In this document: in pieces, positions 16,359 to 24,976 of the stretch
Numbering within the stretch: the first letter of the stretch is position 1
Layout: the number at the start of each line of letters is the position of its first letter
Notes under the pieces: model-generated
Seen by the model: the letters and a program-made list of their open reading frames with translations, nothing else
Told to the model about the DNA's origin: nothing
Database searches by the model: none
Source of the DNA: CALKHQ01 sp050329975
GTDB lineage: Bacteria > Pseudomonadota > Alphaproteobacteria > CALKHQ01
Reading direction: 5' to 3'
Length of the DNA stretch: 53,243 bases
Assembly (NCBI GenBank): GCA_050329975.1
Contig: JBHJOG010000189.1
Coordinates: 1 to 53,243 of the forward strand
Position numbers and translations under genes: made by a program

Positions 16359-17966
16359 TCAATGATGGCCGCCGGTGATCTTCGGCAGTTCGTTGAAGGT
16401 ATGGAACGGCGGCGGCGAACTGATCGTCCATTCCAGCGAGGTCGCTCCGACGCCCCAATAGTTGTCGCCGACGCGGCGTCCGGCGCGCAGGGTCCAGATC
16501 GCCACAACGACGAAGAAGACCGTCGAGGCGAAGGAGATGTAGGCGCCGACCGACGAGATCATGTTCCAGCCCGCGAACTCCGGCGTGTAGTCGATGATCC
16601 GTCGCGGCATGCCCTCGATCCCGAGGAAGTGCTGCGGGAAGAAGGCCATGTTGACGCCGATGAAGGTCGTCCAGAAGTGCAGCTTGCCGGCCCATTCGGG
16701 ATACTGGCGTCCACTCATCTTGCCGATCCAGTAGTAGTAGCCGGCGAAGATGGCGAACACTGCGCCGAGGCTCAGCACGTAATGGAAGTGGGCAACCACG
16801 TAGTAGGTGTCGTGCAGCGCCACGTCCATCCCGGCATTGGCCAGCACGACGCCGGTGACGCCGCCGATGGTGAACAGGAAGATGAAGCCGATCGCCCATA
16901 GCATCGGCGTGTTCAGCTCGATCGATCCGCCCCACATGGTGGCGATCCAGGAGAAGATCTTGATGCCGGTCGGGACGGCGATGACCATGGTCGCGGCGGT
17001 GAAATAGGCGCGCGTGTCGACGTCGAGCCCGACCGTATACATGTGGTGCGCCCAGACGATGAAACCGACGAAGCCGATCGCGACCATCGCATAGGCCATG
17101 CCCAGATAGCCGAACACCGGCTTCTTCGACATGGTGGCGATGACGTGGCTGATGATGCCGAAGCCCGGCAGGATCATGATGTAGACCTCGGGGTGGCCGA
17201 AGAACCAGAACAGGTGCTGGAACAGGATCGGATCGCCGCCCAGGTCGGGCTTGAAGAAGCCGGTGCCGAAGTTGCGGTCGGTCAGCAGCATGGTGATCGC
17301 GCCGCCGAGGACGGGGAGCGCCAGCAGCAGCAGGAAGGCGGTGACCAGCACCGACCAGGCGAACAGCGGCATCCGGTGCAGCGTCATTCCCGGCGCGCGC
17401 ATGTTCAGGATCGTCGTGATGAAGTTGATCGCGCCCAGGATCGACGAGGCGCCGGCGAGGTGCAGTGCGAAGATCGCCATGTCGACCGCCATGCCGGTTT
17501 GCCCGATGCTCGACAGCGGCGGATAGATCGTCCAGCCGGTGCCGGCGCCGTCGCCGACGAAGGCCGAGCCGAGAAGGAGCGCGAAGGCGGGCACCAGCAG
17601 CCAGAAGCTGATGTTGTTCATCCTGGGGAAGGCCATGTCGGGCGCGCCGATCATCAGCGGCACGAACCAGTTGCCGAACCCGCCGATCAGGGCCGGCATC
17701 ACCACGAAGAACACCATGATCAGCCCATGGGCGGTGATGATCACGTTCCACTGCTGGCCGTCGGCCAGGTACTGGACGCCGGGCTCCTGCAGTTCCATCC
17801 GCATGATGACCGAAAAGATGCCGCCGATCAGGCCGGCGACGATCGAGAACAGCATGTAGAGGGTGCCGATGTCCTTGTGGTTGGTCGACGCGAACCAGCG
17901 CACGAAGAAGGAGGGCTTGTGGTCATGATGTTCATGCGCGCCGGCTGCGTCACGTCCGTGTGCCAT
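16359..17966 (-). CDS. ctaD: cytochrome c oxidase subunit I
   Basis: 535 residues, twelve-helix haem-copper oxidase catalytic subunit. Signatures include STNHKDIGTLYMLF at the N-terminus, the haem a ligand His in TAHGLIMVFF, the CuB/Tyr cross-link region WFFGHPEVYIMILPGFG, WAHHMYTVG (paired CuB histidines), the K-pathway stretch and the haem a/a3 ligands in DTYYVVAHFHYVLSLG. All of these are intact, so the enzyme should be an active A-type aa3 oxidase. Start ATG 17966 is preceded by AGAGGTAGAG. 75 bases separate it from ctaC. Confidence 0.98.
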   Translation of the reverse strand: MAHGRDAAGAHEHHDHKPSFFVRWFASTNHKDIGTLYMLFSIVAGLIGGIFSVIMRMELQEPGVQYLADGQQWNVIITAHGLIMVFFVVMPALIGGFGNWFVPLMIGAPDMAFPRMNNISFWLLVPAFALLLGSAFVGDGAGTGWTIYPPLSSIGQTGMAVDMAIFALHLAGASSILGAINFITTILNMRAPGMTLHRMPLFAWSVLVTAFLLLLALPVLGGAITMLLTDRNFGTGFFKPDLGGDPILFQHLFWFFGHPEVYIMILPGFGIISHVIATMSKKPVFGYLGMAYAMVAIGFVGFIVWAHHMYTVGLDVDTRAYFTAATMVIAVPTGIKIFSWIATMWGGSIELNTPMLWAIGFIFLFTIGGVTGVVLANAGMDVALHDTYYVVAHFHYVLSLGAVFAIFAGYYYWIGKMSGRQYPEWAGKLHFWTTFIGVNMAFFPQHFLGIEGMPRRIIDYTPEFAGWNMISSVGAYISFASTVFFVVVAIWTLRAGRRVGDNYWGVGATSLEWTISSPPPFHTFNELPKITGGHH

Positions 17967-18041
17967 CGTCTCTACCTCTGTCCTTTCGTCGGCGCGCGCT
18001 GGGGCCGCCTGATATCGATTCGGTGCCGGCGGCCGCCGGCG

Positions 18042-18893
18042 TCAGTCAAGGGCGGCGAGGCTGGTGTCGCTGTCGGGCACGACGCCCTGATCGGCCTGTT
18101 GCGACGCGACCCACTGCTCGAACTCATCCTGCTCGACCACACGGATCTCGATCGGCATATAGGCGTGGTTCGCGCCGCAGATCTCGGAGCATTGGCCATA
18201 GAACACGCCGGTCCGCACCGCCTTGAACCAGGTCTCGTTGGTCCGCCCGGTGACCGCGTCGGTCTTCAGGGCGAAGGACGGCACGCCGAAGCTGTGGAGC
18301 ACGTCCTGTGAGGTGATCAGGAGCTGTACGTTGGTGTCGATCGGCACCACCATCGGGTTGTCGACGGCAAGAAGATAGGGCTCGCCCTCTTCCAGGGCAT
18401 CCTGTTGCTTCATGGTGCTGTAGATCGTCATCCCGCCGTTGTCCGGATATTCATAGACCCAGGAGAACTGCTGTGCCGTCACATTGATCGTCAGCTCGGG
18501 CTCGGCCGTCCGGTCGAGGAAGTAGAGCAGGTTGAACGACGGGATCGCGATGACGACCAGGATGATCACCGGGATGATGGTCCACAACACTTCGATGACG
18601 GTGTTGTGCGAGAACTGGGCCGGTTCCGGATTGCGCGACGCCCGGTAGCGCCACATCACGTAGCCGAGCAGCACGGTCACGAACAGGGTGATCGCGACGA
18701 TGATGATCGTCAGCAGGTCGTGGAAGTCCTGCAGCGAGCGCGCGCCTTCTGTGGCGGGCTCCTGGAACCCGATCCGCCAGTTCTCGGGCTGGCCCGCCCA
18801 AGCTGCGGCGCTGGCGAGCGCCAACGGCAGCTGCACCGCCACCGACGCCGCGAGGACCATTACGGCCGGGGCCGCCGCTATCCGTTTCAGCAC
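18042..18893 (-). CDS. ctaC: cytochrome c oxidase subunit II
   Basis: 283 residues. Signal-like N-terminus, two membrane helices (about 58-80 and 100-122), then a periplasmic cupredoxin domain. The CuA ligands are all present: H200, C235, E237, C239, H243 and M246 in GQCSEICGANHAYMP. It accepts electrons from cytochrome c. No C-terminal cytochrome c domain is fused. GTG start at 18893 has AGGAG about 11 bases upstream. It is the first gene of the oxidase run, so the main promoter should lie in the 167-base gap to the divergent tldD. Confidence 0.97.
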   Translation of the reverse strand: MLKRIAAAPAVMVLAASVAVQLPLALASAAAWAGQPENWRIGFQEPATEGARSLQDFHDLLTIIIVAITLFVTVLLGYVMWRYRASRNPEPAQFSHNTVIEVLWTIIPVIILVVIAIPSFNLLYFLDRTAEPELTINVTAQQFSWVYEYPDNGGMTIYSTMKQQDALEEGEPYLLAVDNPMVVPIDTNVQLLITSQDVLHSFGVPSFALKTDAVTGRTNETWFKAVRTGVFYGQCSEICGANHAYMPIEIRVVEQDEFEQWVASQQADQGVVPDSDTSLAALD

Positions 18894-19060
18894 ACTTCCG
18901 CTCCTGCTACGCCGGTGGAGATTCGCCAGGGCATTCGCCTAACCCTTCATAGCGGCTTATATTAACGGCAACGGCCGCCGCTCGATGCGGCATATTGTCC
19001 GCAAACCCGCTGAAATGCTGGTTTGCCGGGCGTTTCCCGGCCCCAGCACGGAGATGGTAG

Positions 19061-20494
19061 ATGACGCATCTGAGCCGCACGGACGAGCTGTTTTTCACCC
19101 GCGCCGGACTGGACCGCGCCCGGGTCGAAGGCCTGGTCGGAGAGTCGCTGGGGCGGGCCGATGACGGCGAGCTCTACCTGGAGTACACCCAGTCCGAGAT
19201 GCTGGTGTTCGACGACGGCCAGCTGAAGAGCGCCAGCTTCGACACCGCCCAGGGATTCGGGTTGCGCGCAGTCGCCGGCGAGGCTGTCGGCTACGCCCAT
19301 GCCGGTGCGCTGGACGAGGCGGCAATCCGCCGCGCCGGCCAGACCGTGCAGGCGGTGCTCGCCGGCCATGGCGGCGTCGCCGCAGGGGCGCCGATAGGGA
19401 CCAATCGCCAACTCTACGTCGACGACAACCCGCTTTCGGCGGTGCCGTTCGACGAGAAGGTGGCGGTGCTGCAGCAGATCGACGCCTATGCGCGTGCCAA
19501 GGACAAGCGGGTGCGCCAGGTGATCGCGTCGGTCAGCGGCGAATGGTCTGCGATCCAGATCATCCGCGCCGACGGCTGGCGCGGCGCCGACGTGCGCCCG
19601 CTGGTCCGCCTGAACGTCTCGGTGGTGGTCGGCGAGGGCGAGCGGATGGAGACCGGCAGCATGGGCGCCGGCGGCCGGGTCGGATTCGACCTCTACCTGC
19701 GGCCTGAGACCTGGCAGGCACAGGTCGACGAGGCGCTCAGGCAGGCGCTCGTCAACCTCGGCTCGGTCGACGCTCCGGCCGGCGAGATGAAGGTGGTGCT
19801 GGGCAACGGCTGGCCCGGCATCCTGCTGCACGAGGCGATCGGGCACGGGCTGGAGGGGGACTTCAACCGCAAGAAGACCAGCGCCTTTGCCGGCCTGATG
19901 GGGCAGCGCGTCGCTTCTCCCGGCGTGACCGTGGTCGACGACGGCACCATCCCCGACCGGCGCGGCTCGCTGACCATCGACGACGAGGGCACGCCGACCA
20001 GCCGCACGACGCTGATCGAAGACGGCATCCTGGTCGGCTACATGCAGGACCGGCAGAATGCCCGCCTGATGGGGATGCGGCCCACCGGCAACGGCCGCCG
20101 CCAGTCCTACGCCCATGTGCCGATGCCGCGGATGACCAACACCATCATGGCGTCCGGCGACCGCGATCCGCAGGAGATCATCGCGTCGGTCGACAAGGGC
20201 CTGTACGCGGTGAATTTCGGTGGCGGTCAGGTCGACATCACCTCGGGCAAGTTCGTGTTCTCGGCCTCGGAAGCCTACATGATCGAGGGCGGCAAGGTCG
20301 GCCGCGCGGTCAAGGGCGCGACCCTGATCGGAAACGGGCCGGATGTGCTCACGCGCGTCTCGATGATCGGCAACGACCAGGCGCTGGACCCGGGCGTCGG
20401 CACCTGCGGCAAGGACGGCCAGGGCGTCCCGGTGGGCGTCGGCCAGCCGACGATGCTGATCGAAGGCCTCACAGTCGGCGGCACCGCCAGCTGA
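19061..20494 (+). CDS. tldD: metalloprotease TldD
   Basis: 477 residues, family-typical length. The zinc motif is HEAIGH (H257, E258, H262) in LLHEAIGHGLEGDFNRK. The C-terminal TldD signature GGGQVDITSGKFVFSASEAY and the final TVGGTAS are present. TldD acts with TldE/PmbA in the cytosol to degrade or process unfolded peptides. Start ATG 19061 with GGAGATGG upstream. Divergent from ctaC; convergent with the coiled-coil protein gene 9 bases beyond its stop. No tldE is seen in the window. Confidence 0.96.
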   Translation: MTHLSRTDELFFTRAGLDRARVEGLVGESLGRADDGELYLEYTQSEMLVFDDGQLKSASFDTAQGFGLRAVAGEAVGYAHAGALDEAAIRRAGQTVQAVLAGHGGVAAGAPIGTNRQLYVDDNPLSAVPFDEKVAVLQQIDAYARAKDKRVRQVIASVSGEWSAIQIIRADGWRGADVRPLVRLNVSVVVGEGERMETGSMGAGGRVGFDLYLRPETWQAQVDEALRQALVNLGSVDAPAGEMKVVLGNGWPGILLHEAIGHGLEGDFNRKKTSAFAGLMGQRVASPGVTVVDDGTIPDRRGSLTIDDEGTPTSRTTLIEDGILVGYMQDRQNARLMGMRPTGNGRRQSYAHVPMPRMTNTIMASGDRDPQEIIASVDKGLYAVNFGGGQVDITSGKFVFSASEAYMIEGGKVGRAVKGATLIGNGPDVLTRVSMIGNDQALDPGVGTCGKDGQGVPVGVGQPTMLIEGLTVGGTAS

Positions 20495-20503
20495 CGGCCG
20501 TTG

Positions 20504-21424
20504 CTACTCGTCCCCGATCTCCCGGGTGTCGATCAGGAAGTCGGTGAGTTGTCCGTCGAGGGTGGCCTGGATCAGCACCGGCCAGACCTCGAGTTCGTAG
20601 AAGCTGTTCAGCAGCGAATCGACGTTGGCGACGCGCTGCAACGCTGTGGTGTCCGCGCCGCCGACCAGTTCGGCGACCGCATCCAGGAAGTGCATGTTCA
20701 ATGAGTAGGTGACCTGCTGGCGTGGGATCCGGCCGTGCCGCGGTACGGTGAGCCTCAGCGTGCCCGCCCGCAGCTGGCCGCCAGACGACAGCACGGAGAC
20801 GTCGATGTCGGAGATGAAGGTGCCGGCCCGGTCGACGTCTGCGGATTCATAGGGCACGTCGATGAAGATCTGGCCGGTGAAGGATGAGCGGTAACCGCCG
20901 CCTTCGACCAGATAGGCGAAATCGGCCCGGATGTTGTCGATGTTCTGGCCGAGCCGGCCTAGCAGCAGGTCGGTGCGGTGGTTGGTCCGCTCCAACCCCA
21001 GCCGGACCGCGTCGATCGCGCCGAGCAGCGCCTCCGACGTCTCCAGGCTCCGAGCGGCCGACTGCTCGGTGGTCTGCGCGTCCAGGGCCAGCGCGGCAAC
21101 GGTGCGTTCGATCGCGCCGGCCTGGGCGCGAAGGCCCGCGATCTCGGTGGCCAGCCTGGTGTCGAGTTCCCGCCGCGCCTCCCATTGACTGAGCAGCAAC
21201 ACGGCGACGACCGCCGCCAGGATCGCGCCCAGCGCCAGGATCGATCCCACCGTCCATTTCAGCATGCTCGCGTGGCTGGCCTCGAGGCGCCGGAAATCGG
21301 CATCGAACTGGACGGCCCGGCGCTCCAGGTCCAGCGTCGCCGCCTTCAGTGCCTGGACCCCCTGCTCGGCGCCCTGAATCCGCGCCTCGCGCAGCCTCAG
21401 CTCTTCGGTGGTCGGCGTGTCCAT
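20504..21424 (-). CDS. membrane-anchored coiled-coil protein of unknown function
   Basis: 306 residues, family not recognised. Helical N-terminus rich in Arg/Glu/Ala (about 6-50), one membrane helix (about 57-79, LKWTVGSILALGAILAAVVAVLLL), then a second coiled-coil stretch (about 80-160) and a C-terminal domain of mixed strands and helices (GRIPRQQVTYSLNMHFLDA). With one anchor, the C-terminal part is probably periplasmic if the N-terminus is inside. ATG 21424 chosen because upstream in-frame sequence is Arg/Cys-rich and unlike a protein start. Last of the upp-patatin-CigR-like minus-strand group, 163 bases after the CigR-like gene. Confidence 0.7.
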   Translation of the reverse strand: MDTPTTEELRLREARIQGAEQGVQALKAATLDLERRAVQFDADFRRLEASHASMLKWTVGSILALGAILAAVVAVLLLSQWEARRELDTRLATEIAGLRAQAGAIERTVAALALDAQTTEQSAARSLETSEALLGAIDAVRLGLERTNHRTDLLLGRLGQNIDNIRADFAYLVEGGGYRSSFTGQIFIDVPYESADVDRAGTFISDIDVSVLSSGGQLRAGTLRLTVPRHGRIPRQQVTYSLNMHFLDAVAELVGGADTTALQRVANVDSLLNSFYELEVWPVLIQATLDGQLTDFLIDTREIGDE

Positions 21425-21587
21425 CCCATGCTCGGAGTGCGAGATCGCTCCGACGGGCGGCCGCGGACTGTCGTCCGCGCGGCACCCGCGCGCTCGCCGC
21501 AAGCAAGCACGCCGAACGAGCATACACCGGCGGCGAAGCGGAGTCTCGCCGCAGGGAAGGCGCGCCGTATCGGGCGCGAAGCCGAGC

Positions 21588-22061
21588 TCAGAACAGGATC
21601 TGGGCCAGGTCGGAGATCAGGCCGCTGCTCAGCTCGATCAGCACCAGGTCGTCGCCGATCATGAACCGGCCGTAGCCGGCCGGCGGCGGCGGGAGGATCG
21701 CGTTCAGCCCCGCGGGCAGGAAGCGCTTGGCGATGCCCGGCGGCAGCGGCCGGCCCCGCTGCAGATTGCGCGCGATTCCCGGCGGCAGCGCAGGATATCC
21801 GGCATAGATCGTCGGATTGGCCCGATACCAGTCGTTGACCAGCCGGATCACGGTACCCTCCAGGCGCAGCGTGATACCGGAGGGGCTCACCGTCAGGGAT
21901 TGGCCGGGGCTATGCGGGGCTCCACCCCATCCCCCACCCTGCGCGCCTGGCGGGCCGCCGGCATGGCCCGGCTTGTGATGGGCCGCGGCGGGCGTCGCGG
22001 TCGCGACCAGCACCGCGCAGACCAGTGCCTGCAGAGAACGAACGACCGGGGATCGTTTCAT
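21588..22061 (-). CDS. exported RcnB/CigR-like protein
   Basis: 157 residues. Sec signal peptide (SLQALVCAVLVATATPAAAHH) followed by a His/Gly/Pro-rich linker. The C-terminal half has the pattern LPPGIARNLQRGRPLPPGIA and a terminal YGRFMIGDDLVLIELSSGL block typical of RcnB-domain proteins of the CigR anti-virulence group. These are periplasmic or inner-membrane proteins without a known enzymatic activity; RcnB itself helps nickel/cobalt homeostasis. ATG 22061; the longer frame to 22289 would enter the patatin gene. Lies 109 bases downstream of the patatin-like gene. Confidence 0.75.
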   Translation of the reverse strand: MKRSPVVRSLQALVCAVLVATATPAAAHHKPGHAGGPPGAQGGGWGGAPHSPGQSLTVSPSGITLRLEGTVIRLVNDWYRANPTIYAGYPALPPGIARNLQRGRPLPPGIAKRFLPAGLNAILPPPPAGYGRFMIGDDLVLIELSSGLISDLAQILF

Positions 22062-22170
22062 GGCGTGCTCCAAGGCTGCAAGGTGGCGAGATCGGCGAGA
22101 GTCGGGCGAGAATGCGTCGAAGGTGGGGCGTCGGCGCCTTGGCCGCCGTCCTCGACGCGGGGCGTATGGT

Positions 22171-23727
22171 TCAATTGAGCAGGCGGTTGCAGCTGTCGGC
22201 GATGGTGTCGAGGTCTGGCATGCGGCCGCCCATGTCGCTGACCAGCCGGGCGAAGTCCGGGTTCGCCGCCAGGAGCGGTCCGGCCACATGAAGGAGGGCG
22301 CCGGTCTGGCGCGGCGTGATCGTCCAGCTCGTGCTGATGCCGTTGAACGCGCGGCGGCAATCGGGGTCGTCGATCAACTCGAAGTCGACGATCAGGCCGT
22401 AACGCTCCACGTCCGGCGCCCCATCGGGAACCGCCAGGCCGCGGACGTCACCTTCCTTGAAGACAACCCGGCTGAATTCCACCAGCTCGTCACGGTAGTC
22501 CTCCGCCCCCTGCTGCACCATCTCCAGCAGTCGGGCGACGAGGCCCAGGGTGCCGGCATTGATCGGGCTGGTGATCGACACGCGGAACATGTCGAATATG
22601 TCTGGCGTCTCGCCTGACCGGTCGATGTCGAGCGCGGTGTCGACCCGGGCGCTGACCACGATGACGACGATGCGCGAGATGCGTCCGCCGACGATCTCCG
22701 GCAGGAGAAACGGTGCCACTTCCTGGGTGGAGATCAGGCGCAGCGGCTCGGTCAGCCCCAGATAGTCGGTGAGGCTGCCGTCGAGCAGATGGACCCAGCG
22801 CTTCTGCCGTTCTTCGGGCACGCTGGTGCAGGGCCCCCCGGTCGGGCAATCGAGGTTGAGGTAGGTCAGGGCGACCCGCGCCCGGCGCAGGCGCTCGATC
22901 GAGCCGTGGCGCTCGAAATCCAGCCCTTCCCTGATCCAGCTGGCCCAGGCCGGAAGCTGCGCGCCATCGGCCGAGAAGCCCGTCGGCACGAACTGCTGGC
23001 CGCAAGGCGCGCTGTTCTGCACCGTCAGCGGCGCGAACAGCACCGGCACCGCGGCGGAAGCGCCGACCGCTTCGGCCAGCGGCATCTCGGTCAGTTCCGC
23101 GCAGAGCAGGTCGAACCAGGGCTGGGTGAACGGGAAGGTGGCCGCACTGGCCATGTCGGACGCGTTGACGATCAGGTACGGCCGGCGGCCGACCAGGTCG
23201 CCATAGGTGGAGTCGCCGAACAGCGAGTCCCGCATGTAGTCGATGACCAGGTCGAGGCGGGAGTATCCGGGGCCGGCGAGCTGGGCCAGGTTGGACGGGT
23301 CGAGTACGTAGCCGAGCAGCGCGCCGTTGCCGCTCGGCCGGATGAAGGCTTGCTCCAGATCGTCGAAACCCGCCCGGCCGCGCAGGGCGAAATAGGCGGC
23401 GGTCACGCTGCCGCCCGACACCGACGAGATCATGTCGACCTCGTCGAGCATGGTCCGGGTGCCGTTGCTCACCTCGATCCGGTCCAGCACGCGCAGCGTG
23501 CCGAGGGCAAGCGCCGCCGCCCTCTGGCCGCCGCCGGAGGCGGTGACGATGAACAGCGTCGACGGGTCCGAGTTCAGATCGCCAGGCCAGAGGTACTGGG
23601 CTGGCCGAGCGGCGGCGAGCGGGGTGGTGCGCGGCGGGGTGGCGCACGACCACAGCAGCGCGGCAGCGAACAGCAGCGCGAACAGACGTCCCAGGCTCCC
23701 GATCGCGGTCTGCGGGACGGTCGTCAT
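22171..23727 (-). CDS. patatin-like phospholipase, predicted lipoprotein
   Basis: 518 residues. Lipoprotein signal peptide with lipobox LWSC (Cys28). Patatin features: oxyanion-hole glycines in SGGGQRAAALALG (about 64-76), the nucleophile Ser104 in SSVSGGSV, and the dyad aspartate in LLDGSLTDYLG. The usual GxSxG elbow reads S-V-S-G-G, with Ser at the first position. Family members hydrolyse acyl lipids; membrane location is inferred from the lipobox. ATG 23727 has GGAGGAG upstream and lies 11 bases after the upp stop, so the two are probably co-transcribed. A longer open frame reaching 24591 only reads through upp in another frame. Confidence 0.85.
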   Translation of the reverse strand: MTTVPQTAIGSLGRLFALLFAAALLWSCATPPRTTPLAAARPAQYLWPGDLNSDPSTLFIVTASGGGQRAAALALGTLRVLDRIEVSNGTRTMLDEVDMISSVSGGSVTAAYFALRGRAGFDDLEQAFIRPSGNGALLGYVLDPSNLAQLAGPGYSRLDLVIDYMRDSLFGDSTYGDLVGRRPYLIVNASDMASAATFPFTQPWFDLLCAELTEMPLAEAVGASAAVPVLFAPLTVQNSAPCGQQFVPTGFSADGAQLPAWASWIREGLDFERHGSIERLRRARVALTYLNLDCPTGGPCTSVPEERQKRWVHLLDGSLTDYLGLTEPLRLISTQEVAPFLLPEIVGGRISRIVVIVVSARVDTALDIDRSGETPDIFDMFRVSITSPINAGTLGLVARLLEMVQQGAEDYRDELVEFSRVVFKEGDVRGLAVPDGAPDVERYGLIVDFELIDDPDCRRAFNGISTSWTITPRQTGALLHVAGPLLAANPDFARLVSDMGGRMPDLDTIADSCNRLLN

Positions 23728-23738
23728 CGGCTCCTCCG

Positions 23739-24386
23739 TCAGCGTGTCCCGAACAGCCGGTCGCCCGCATCGCCCAGGCCAGGCACGATATAGGCCTTCT
23801 CGTTGAGGTGGCTGTCCAGCGCCGCCGTGTAGATCACGACCTCTGGATGGGAGTCCGCCATGACCTTCACCCCTTCCGGCGCGGAGACCAGCGCCAGGAA
23901 GCGGATGTCGGCGTCGGCGACGCCGTGACGGTTCAGGACGTCGACCGCATAGGAGCCCGAGTAGCCCGTCGCGAGCATCGGATCGACCAGGATGAAGGTC
24001 CGCCCCTCCGCTTCCGGCAGCTTGACGAGATATTCGACCGGCCGTTTGGTTTCCGGGTCGCGGTAAAGCCCGATGTGCCCGACGCGCGCGGTCGGAACCA
24101 GCTCCAGAAGCCCCTCGGCCATCCCCAGGCCCGCGCGCAGGATCGGCACCACGGCCAGCTTCTTGCCGGTGATCATCGGCGCGTCCATCGGGGCCAGGGG
24201 TGTCTCGATCGGCACGGTTTCGATCGGCAGGTTGCGCGTGATCTCGTAGCCCATCAGCAACGCGATCTCTTTCAGCAGCGCGCGGAACTTGATGGTGCTG
24301 GTCTCGCGGATCCGCATCAGGCTGAGCTTGTGGACGATCAGCGGGTGGGTGAGGACGTGCAGGTTCGGGTGAAGGGGCGCTGCCAT
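23739..24386 (-). CDS. upp: uracil phosphoribosyltransferase
   Basis: 215 residues. Pyrimidine salvage: uracil plus PRPP to UMP in the cytosol. The PRPP loop ILVDPMLATGYSGSYAVD and the uracil-binding C-terminus YIVPGLGDAGDRLFGT are intact, as is the N-terminal LTHPLIVHKLSLMR. Family-typical length. Start ATG 24386 fits the conserved N-terminus. It is the first gene of a minus-strand group that continues with the patatin-like lipoprotein gene. Confidence 0.97.
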   Translation of the reverse strand: MAAPLHPNLHVLTHPLIVHKLSLMRIRETSTIKFRALLKEIALLMGYEITRNLPIETVPIETPLAPMDAPMITGKKLAVVPILRAGLGMAEGLLELVPTARVGHIGLYRDPETKRPVEYLVKLPEAEGRTFILVDPMLATGYSGSYAVDVLNRHGVADADIRFLALVSAPEGVKVMADSHPEVVIYTAALDSHLNEKAYIVPGLGDAGDRLFGTR

Positions 24387-24611
24387 GGGGGTTCCGCTCG
24401 GTGGAGAGGGCGTGCGGCGCAGAGACTAGCGGCGCGGCCACCACAATGGCAATGCGGGCGTGGGAGGGGAAAAGCTGTGCGGGACTTCCGCCAGCCGCGC
24501 CAATGGCTGGCGGGACTGCGCGATCGCCTGGGAAGGCGACGCAAGACCTCACCCATAGCGGCAAATGGATAGCACTATGCCAGCCGCCCACCCGGCAGGA
24601 GACTGCGTCAG

Positions 24612-24672
24612 AATTGTGTCAAATTGTATCAGATGTTCTTACAAACGCTTTCTTGAGTCGACAAAGGCTTTC
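24612..24672. repeat. phased short direct repeats upstream of aroF
   Basis: AATTGTGTC (24612-24620) and AATTGTATC (24622-24630) are repeats starting 10 bases apart. ACAAACGCTTTC (24641-24652) and ACAAAGGCTTTC (24661-24672) are repeats starting 20 bases apart. Both spacings are whole helical turns, as for a dimeric or oligomeric regulator binding one face of the DNA. The repeats are seen directly; a regulator is inferred. Confidence 0.45.
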
Positions 24673-24784
24673 GGGCCCAATGCGACCGCGATGCCGGGAG
24701 CGGCCGTCCAGGTAGGTGGTCGGCGGGCGATCGATCGGGGGACACGATCGCCCCACCGATGTCGCAAATCCGCTGGGGGGCGGT

Positions 24785-24822
24785 GGCGGGAGGGGACAGG
24801 CGTTCCCTCCCGCCTGCTTTTG
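24785..24822 (+). terminator. terminator-like hairpin upstream of aroF
   Basis: GGCGGGAGGGGA (24785-24796) pairs with TTCCCTCCCGCC (24803-24814) around a 6-base loop: a 12-pair stem with one G-T wobble. TGCTTTTGT follows. No protein gene precedes it on the plus strand, so it would end a non-coding transcript or act as an attenuator in the aroF leader. Confidence 0.55.
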
Positions 24823-24844
24823 TACCAGCAAGCTTCTCGCCCAA

Positions 24845-24856
24845 TTCGTTAACGAA
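24845..24856. promoter_or_regulatory. perfect 12-base palindrome upstream of aroF
   Basis: TTCGTTAACGAA is perfectly self-complementary and lies about 120 bases upstream of the aroF start, just after the terminator-like hairpin. It has the form of an operator for a homodimeric regulator; the regulator is unknown. Confidence 0.35.
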
Positions 24857-24976
24857 CGCTTAACGGCGGACGGGCGCCCGGCGCTGCGCCGCTACGGTTT
24901 CGCTGGATTCGTCAGCCCGCATTTCCTATAGCTCATGCCCCGCACGTCGGGTTGGGGCAGGTATGGGACGACGGTC

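Larger units (their letters stand above)
24387..24976. other. 590-base gene-free region between upp and aroF
   Basis: No convincing gene on either strand; short open frames here show no family signature. The left 200 bases must hold the upp promoter. From 24600 the sequence becomes AT-richer, with two sets of short direct repeats in register (24612-24672). There follows a strong terminator-like hairpin at 24785-24814 and a perfect 12-base palindrome at 24845-24856, about 120 bases before aroF. The arrangement suggests either a short independent transcript of about 150-170 bases ending at the hairpin, or a leader controlling aroF. Confidence 0.6.

Noticed and set aside
18894..19060. Defined -35/-10 promoter for ctaC in the AT-rich patch near 18955-18966
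   Set aside because: A TATAAG-like hexamer is present on the minus strand, but no acceptable -35 at 16-18 bases.
22171..24591. A single 806-codon minus-strand frame covering patatin and the upp region
   Set aside because: The part upstream of 23727 reads upp out of frame. The patatin gene has its own ATG with a strong SD and a lipoprotein signal at 23727.
24902..24931. Phe/Tyr-containing end of a short frame (YGFAGFVSPHFL then stop) 45 bases before aroF, as an attenuator leader peptide
   Set aside because: No start codon with an SD at a suitable distance, and the terminator-like hairpin lies before it, not after it, so classical attenuation does not fit.
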